Shown here one piece after another: positions 57,506 through 64,000 of a stretch of DNA of 64,000 nt (position 1 is its first letter; each line of letters starts with the position of its first letter). This DNA comes from Elysia crispata (Eukaryota; Mollusca; Gastropoda; Plakobranchidae), in contig JAWDGP010005713.1 in the NCBI GenBank assembly GCA_033675545.1, positions 111,001 to 175,000 on the forward strand. The letters are read 5' to 3'. The translations under genes and the position numbers were made by a program. Below the pieces are notes generated by a model. It had not been told where the DNA came from and made no database searches. It saw nothing but the letters and a program-made list of their open reading frames with translations.

Positions 57506-59476
57506 AGAGTTTCAATGTTTATGTAAACCAAAGTTGATCTGTCTTTGCATCTATGATTGTTTTATTTGTTGTTATATATATATATGCAAAAAAAAAAAAA
57601 AAAAAAAAAAAACAGAAATAAAAGAAAAACCGAAACAAACAAAAAACAAACCCAAACCGATGAGATTTCTTTGAAATAACGATGGAGTATACAGATTTTG
57701 ACGAAGTCATCTTTTAACATATTTTTTGTAAGCCCTCGTATATGACTTTTCGCTCTCTCCTTGTCAATACATATGTTAAAAGAGAATTGTTTTATTGTTT
57801 TTTTTGCTTTTTTTTCTTTCCTTTTCTTTTTTCTTGTTACATAGCCTATTTAAAACATTTCGTCAAAGATTCGCTTATCATTTAGTAAAAAAAAAACTTG
57901 AAAAAATCCTGTACTTTGAAAAAAAAAAAAGAGAATTTGTGATGCACTCATCATTTATACTATTGGGCGACTTCGTAGAAGCAGCATTAAAAGAGAATGA
58001 TGTTTGAAAAAATGGTAAATAAAATTATGCCCTTTACTATAACACAATTCCGACTTTGCAATTTTACTTCTTTTTCTCTTTAAAGAACATTCCTAGCTTC
58101 TATGTTTTTTTTACATCGCGGCAAAGATTGTTCGAGTTTTTTTTCATATTATATGCTATATGTTACTTATTTTGTGTTTTGTTTTGTCATATTGCGTTGA
58201 CCATATTTGCGCACATCAAATTCAAATTGACTTATCCCTGTGCCAATGCAACGTCCATTAAGAGTGCCTAACTAGATTATAAAGTTATAATAGTTATAAA
58301 AAAAAAACCAATAGATTGTTGTTTTCTCTTCAATTTCCTGCTGTAGCTGAGTTAATTTCGAAAGGATCTTCGCGGGTGGCCATATTGTGACATAACACAT
58401 CTGCTGATCTCGCGCATTCAGTCTGTGAAGAAAAGTAGAAGTGTGATTAGCTTTGAAGACCTCTTCACTTCAGTCATGCCCTAACTGATCTGCTCTTTTG
58501 ATATACTACTAATAGCATGAAAACTTCACTAATGGGCGGGCAGCATTAAATCAAATTAAAATAAAACTGTACAACGTTTGACATAGGGTAATGAGTATAC
58601 AAAATACAGTTCATGAAACTGATAGAAATAGATATTTTATCTTTCAGTTTAGGTTACTGAACCTATGCTCTGCTAAACATCGTTATGGACAGGTCATTGA
58701 ACAAACAGACTAAACGCTTTCACATCTAGTACATTACATAATGTGCTCGAATCTTCGTTTATGTACATTATAGTGAACAAGATGGTCTGCTCATGTCAAC
58801 TAAAAATCTGCTTCTTTAGGTAATTAGGGATCTTGATTTTGATCGAATTCAGATCCGTGAATGCCCAAAAAAATAACGCTGGAAAATAATATATATCTAA
58901 GTAAAGCGTTGGCACGGTGTAAAATACACACCCAGGACGTCTGAAAATAGGTTTGGTATAAATTTATTTTATGCCCTAATATCTGAGGACTCCAAACAAC
59001 TTCGTCATCGAAAGATCCCATTTAGCGCAATACCTTATACTTTGAATTCTAACCAGTTTTGAGGCCCTTTTATGTATCAGCGAGTATTATGAAACCATCT
59101 TTAAATTTGCGAAGAAGAAATAGAACGCGGTGTAATTTTTCTTTGTTTCTTTTCTTTTTTTTTTTCCTCTGCATTCAATTTAAGTAGTGGTTCAATGTGA
59201 ATCATATATTTTCATTGTATCCTCAAATTTTTTTTTCAATCATTACTTGAAGCTCAACAAAACGAAAATTTAAGACATTTTATTTCGAGAAACATTTTTG
59301 GGTATTTATTTCCAAATAGAATTCTAATATTCGTGGCCCACAGTGCTTGGGTTTGCGGAACTTCTAATTAATATTTGATATCACAATTTAAAGCGAAACC
59401 CCTCAGCAGCTCACCGTTGCGTGGTGAACGTATTGGGAGGTGGGGAACTCATACAAAGATATGAGCATATTCATTT

Positions 59477-59478
<2 letters not shown>

Positions 59479-59527
<49 letters not shown>

Positions 59528-59628
59528 GATGGATAGATAGATAGATAGATAGACAGATAGATAGATAGATAGATAGATAGATACATAGATATATAGATAG
59601 ATACATAGATAGATAAATAGATAGATAA

Positions 59629-59703
<75 letters not shown>

Positions 59704-59705
59704 TA
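59479..59705. repeat. (GA)n and (GATA)n arrays
   Basis: GA run 59479-59521, then GATA units 59531-59701 with a few ACAT and AAAT variants. Confidence 0.97.
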
Positions 59706-60292
59706 GAGAGAGACGTATGCAAACAGACTTTGCAACAGGCAAAGAAAGATGAGAGACATGCATGGAAAGAAAAAAAATATTAGAAATGGTAAATGCACGA
59801 ATAAATGCGTATGAAAAACGAAACCCTACATTGCTGTATATTGATTTAGATATGAAAAAAAATCCACCAAAAAAAGAGACAAAAAATGTGCCTTGTGTAA
59901 CAGTGCAGTATGATAAATTGAGCGCTTTGGTTTCAAACTTGACCATTATTTCGATACAAGTGTTTTAAAACCAATAACACTAAATGGGATTTACGTCTTG
60001 CTAGATTGTGTTACCATGATGTAAAAAAAAACAAATCAGCTTCTTACTTCAATGTCAAAACCACAGATCAAGAGCTAGTGCCCTATAAGAAAATTAAAGT
60101 GAAAGAATCAACAACGATGATCGCTGAGGTTTAACATAGAATCCGTGTGTCACAATTGGGAAGCAATAAGTTAGCTTGTAAATATTGATGCTCTCTAACA
60201 TAGGTCTGATCAAGTTAGTCTATCAGTATGAAGATCTTCTACATCCTCTCAATAAGAGCATCGAGCGGGCACGAGGACACACTGTCTGAATA

Positions 60293-61880
60293 ATTCAAGG
60301 ATCGTGACACAACACTCACGAACACAATTCAATTTATTTCAATTCAACTTTATTCCGACCCAGTCATGTAATACACTAAAACCTGTGGAAGTTAAAATGT
60401 AACGAATATTTATTATGTCATTAGAAAAATAATAAGTTGCATACATACTATTTAATTGTTTATAGAGAATAAAATAAAGACAAGACAAAATAAAGTTGAG
60501 AAAAGACAAAGAAAAGTTTCACACAATTGGCGTCACAAATCCTAACTCTTGCCTATAAACATCTTTTTGTTTTTGTTTCTTATTTTTGCTGACAGAAGAA
60601 ATGATTTACACAACTGCATGGAAATATACGAACACATTAAAAAAATTTTTTTTAGACATTTACAATGATTTATTCTTTAAAGTAGATCTAATTCTACTAT
60701 TGACCAAGATTTGCTAGATCTGTATCTGGTAGAGTTAGATCCTAATTACTGGAACACTCTCTGTCGCTGCATTCTAGTCAAGAAAAATGAGACACATCTA
60801 CTTCTCAATTTTTTTTCTTTTAAATATATTTGTAATGATCTGTAACGTAAAAGTATTCGTTATTAAATCGATATTTATAAAAAGGATAAGATTTTTAATA
60901 TATCACAGCTTATTTTCAAGTTCATTTTCTTTTAAAAGCTTCATTTCAGTAAGAACAAGGGAAAAAAGAGATCATTTCTAAATGATTCATACTGCAAATT
61001 ACGTTTTAAATAAGATACAAAACCCGAACTATTACACCATAGGGCTGTTATTATTTCCGATGCATATTTAAGAACCCATATATACAATACCATCCACTTT
61101 GACTCAATATCTTTAACCGCTGGTACTGCACAACAATAACCCCGCTAGATTTGTTGAGTGTCTCCAATAATTAGGACACACAATCATAAACTTACTTTGT
61201 TTGCAGTGTTATTTCACGGTACACAAACACGAATAAAAGCTACAATTTGTTTACGAAGGACTAGATCCCACGTAGTATAACTGATACCAGACAAAAACTA
61301 AATCTTTCCGTCACGTCCATCGGGTTACCTCTCCAAATATTCAATTCTAACGAACAGCCCCAGTGCAAGACTGAGCTGTCGGCCGTGATTTCAGAGGAAC
61401 CAATACCGTTGGTGTGGATTGTGCTAGACACCCTGAGATTGAACAATTATTCTGAAGGAGTGTCTGGCGTCGTATCACAATTTTGAATACTGTCCAGGAT
61501 ATTGATTTATCACATTGTTCTATTCTTATATCACCAATGAAAGAAAACTTGTCCATTTTCCAAGTACTTTCCAGGAGTTTAAATAGATATCTTTCACAGA
61601 GATTTAAAATATTCAATTTTTAGCCACGGGGAAAACATTGAGAATAACAGACAACGATGAAAAAATTTAAAAAGAAAGCGCTTGATGTGGAAAGGGGAAA
61701 GAAGGAGGGGAACAGAAAAAGAAAGTGAGAAATAAAAAGGAAAAAAAGAAGGAAAGGAAGATAGAGACATTGAAAGAGAAAGATATTGTGAGAGATAGAG
61801 AGGAAAATTTAAAGACAGGCTGAGACAGAGGCGATGTCAGACAAAGATAGAGATAGGGATGGGGAGAAAGAGAGAGAGAA

Positions 61881-61927
<47 letters not shown>

Positions 61928-62077
61928 TAGAGATGAAGCAAGAAAGAGAAGGTGAGAAAGGGAGAAAAAGATAGCGAGGATGCTAGAGAGAAATAAAGAG
62001 TGAAAGAAATAAATATAGAATGAGGAATGAGGAGATAAAGAGAAAGAAAGAAAGAAAGAAAGAAAGAAGAGAGGTAG

Positions 62078-62140
<63 letters not shown>

Positions 62141-62235
62141 GAGAGCGGAGACAGAGACAGAGACAGCTAGCAACATGGCCGAGAAACATAATTATGATTC
62201 ACTGCAATACAGTTAACTTGAAAGCGAATACAATT
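60293..62235. repeat. 1.94-kb tandem duplication, copy 1
   Basis: Begins ATTCAAGGATCGTGACAC; the same sequence restarts at 62236. The copies match through their whole visible length with rare substitutions and short indels. The unit contains several AGATCTA-like motifs, a block between about 61250 and 61490 that is open on both strands, and a purine-rich GA-laden tail (61670-62160). A minus-strand 89-codon frame and a plus-strand frame ending at about 61486 are present in both copies, but I recognise neither. On the minus strand the end of the unit reads GGTCGGAATAAAG, a poly(A)-signal-like sequence. Confidence 0.95.
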
Positions 62236-63826
62236 ATTCAAGGATCGTGACACAACACTCACGAACACAATTAAATTTATTTCAATTCAACTTTATTCCG
62301 ACCCAGTCATGTAATACACTAAAACCTGTGGCAGTTAAAATGTAACGAATATTTATCATGTCATTAGAAAAATAATAAGTTGCATACATACTATTTAATT
62401 GTTTATAGAGAATAAAATAAAGACAAGACAAAATAAAGTTGAGAAAAGACAAAGAAAAGTTTCACACAATTGGCGTCACAAATCCTAACTCTTGCCTATA
62501 AACATCTTTTTGTTTTTGTTTCTTATTTTTGCTGACAGAAGAAATGATTTACACAACTGCATGGAAATATACGAACACATTAAAAAATTTTTTTTTTAGA
62601 CATTTACAATGATTTATGCTTTAAAGTAGATCTAATTCTACTATTGACCAAGATTTGCTAGATCTGTATCTGTTAGAGTTAGATCCTTATTACTGGAACA
62701 CTCTCTGTCGCTGCATTCTAGTCAAGAAAAATGAGACACATCTGCTTCTCAATTTTTTTTTCTTTTAAATATATTTGTGATGATCTGTAAAGTAAAAGTA
62801 TTCGTTATTAAATCGATATTTATAAAAAGGATAAGATTTTTAATATATCACAGCTTATTTTCAAGTTCATTTTCTTTTAAAAGCTTCATTTCAGTAAGAA
62901 CAAGGGAAAAAAGAGATCATTTCTAAATGATTCATACTGCAAATTACGTTTTAAATAAGATACAAAACCCGAACTATTACACCATAGGGCTGTTATTATT
63001 TCCGATGCATATTTAAGAACCCATATATACAATACCATCCACTTTGACTCAATATCTTTAACCGCTGGCACTGAACAACAAATAACCCCGCTAGATTTGT
63101 TGAGTGTCTCCAATAATTAGGACACACAATCATAAACTTACTTTGTTTGCAGTGTTATTTCACGGTACACAAACACGAATAAAAGCTACAATTTGTTTAC
63201 GAAGGACTAGATCCCACGTAGTATAACTGATACCAGACAAAAACTAAATCTTTCCGTCACGTCCATCGGGTTACCTCTCCAAATATTCAATTCTAACGAA
63301 CAGCCCCAGTGCAAGACTGAGCTGTCGGCCGTGATTTCAGAGGAACCAATACCGTTGGTGTGGATTGTGCTAGACACCCTGAGATTGAACAATTATTCTG
63401 AAGGAGTGTCTGGCGTCGTATCACAATTTTGAATACTGTCCAGGATATTGATTTATCACATTGTTCTATTCTTATATCACCAATGAAAGAAAACTTGTCC
63501 ATTTTCCAAGTACTTTCCAGGAGTTTAAATAGATATCTTTCACAGAGATTTAAAATATTCAATTTTTAGCCACGGGGAAAACATTGAGAATAACAGACAA
63601 CGATGAAAAAATTTAAAAAGAAAGCGCTTGATGTGGAAAGGAGAAAGAAGGAGGGAAACAGAAAAAGAAAGTGAGAAATAAAAAGGAAAAAAAGAAGGAA
63701 AGGAAGATAGAGACATTGAAAGAGAAAGATATTGTGAGAGATAGAGAGGAAAATTTAAAGACAGGCTGAGACAGAGGCGATGTCAGACAAAGATAGAGAT
63801 AGGGATGGGGAGAAAGAGAGAGAGAA

Positions 63827-63891
<65 letters not shown>

Positions 63892-64000
63892 TAGAGATGA
63901 AGCAAGAAAGAGAAGGTGAGAAAGGGAGAAAAAGATAGCGAGGATGCTAGAGAGAAATAAAGAGTGAAAGAAATAAATATAGAATGAGGAATGAGGAGAT
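62236..64000. repeat. 1.94-kb tandem duplication, copy 2 (runs off right edge)
   Basis: About 1765 bp of the second copy. The frames at 61261-61616 recur shifted by 1946 bp. The first GA array is longer here (about 63828-63882) than in copy 1 (about 61880-61918), so the microsatellites have changed length since the duplication. Confidence 0.95.

Larger units (their letters stand above)
54690..60292. other. Downstream of EGF gene, no host gene recognised
   Basis: Contains TTC/TCC repeats (54784-54898), a diverged repeat pair (55197-55555 and 56682-57505), a possible tRNA-derived SINE (56091-56330), A-rich tracts, and GA and GATA arrays (59479-59705). No AATAAA close to the EGF stop was found, so the 3' end of that transcript is unknown. 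Confidence 0.5.

Noticed and set aside
59449..59946. 165-codon Leu/Ser/Ile/Tyr-rich minus-strand frame
   Set aside because: Translation of GATA and GA repeats.
61667..62189. Ser/Leu-rich minus-strand frame of 169 codons
   Set aside because: Purine-rich GA repeat tail of the duplicated unit; composition explains openness.

Overview
This window looks like nuclear genomic DNA from an invertebrate animal. I infer a lophotrochozoan, most likely a gastropod mollusc. Coding exons are short (47-400 bp) and split by GT-AG introns, non-coding DNA is AT-rich, microsatellites are extremely long and dense, and mariner, hAT, pogo-like and I-clade-like LINE elements are present. The species cannot be read from the sequence. 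No bacterial operons, CRISPR arrays, rRNA or intact tRNA genes are visible.

Three protein-coding genes can be rebuilt from splice sites and reading phase. (1) Positions 1-20294, minus strand: a Nova-type KH-domain splicing regulator. Six coding exons are in the window (start codon at 20292-20294, two KH domains, a low-complexity spacer); the third KH domain lies beyond the left edge. (2) Positions 26224-40473, minus strand: a complete 8-exon gene for a 324-aa membrane-anchored short-chain dehydrogenase of the DHRS7 type, with candidate poly(A) signals at 26061-26123. (3) Positions 47712-54689, plus strand: a 6-exon gene for a 358-aa type I membrane protein with four EGF-like domains and a tyrosine-containing tail; I cannot name it.

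The spaces between and inside these genes hold mobile and repetitive DNA. The large first intron of the DHRS7-like gene contains, in antisense orientation, an endonuclease/reverse transcriptase/RNase H retrotransposon at 35780-39480, broken only by small frameshifts. A 201-bp hAT-type MITE with a perfect 8-bp target duplication sits in its third intron, and a decayed mariner in its last intron. A pogo-like MITE lies in Nova intron 2, and a mariner DD34D transposase fragment upstream of Nova. A 188-bp element with 29-bp perfect inverted ends lies at 42553-42740. A roughly 506-bp tandem duplication at 43845-44851 has a partial inverted copy upstream of the DHRS7-like gene. A roughly 1.94-kb tandem duplication fills the right end from 60293 onward. 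Microsatellites include an uninterrupted run of about 198 TTC units in an intron of the EGF gene.

The three genes are unrelated in function (neuronal-type RNA splicing, membrane oxidoreduction, cell-surface recognition) and show no sign of acting as a unit. I found no convincing new multi-gene system. The unusual content is repeat architecture and one unnamed membrane receptor-like gene.
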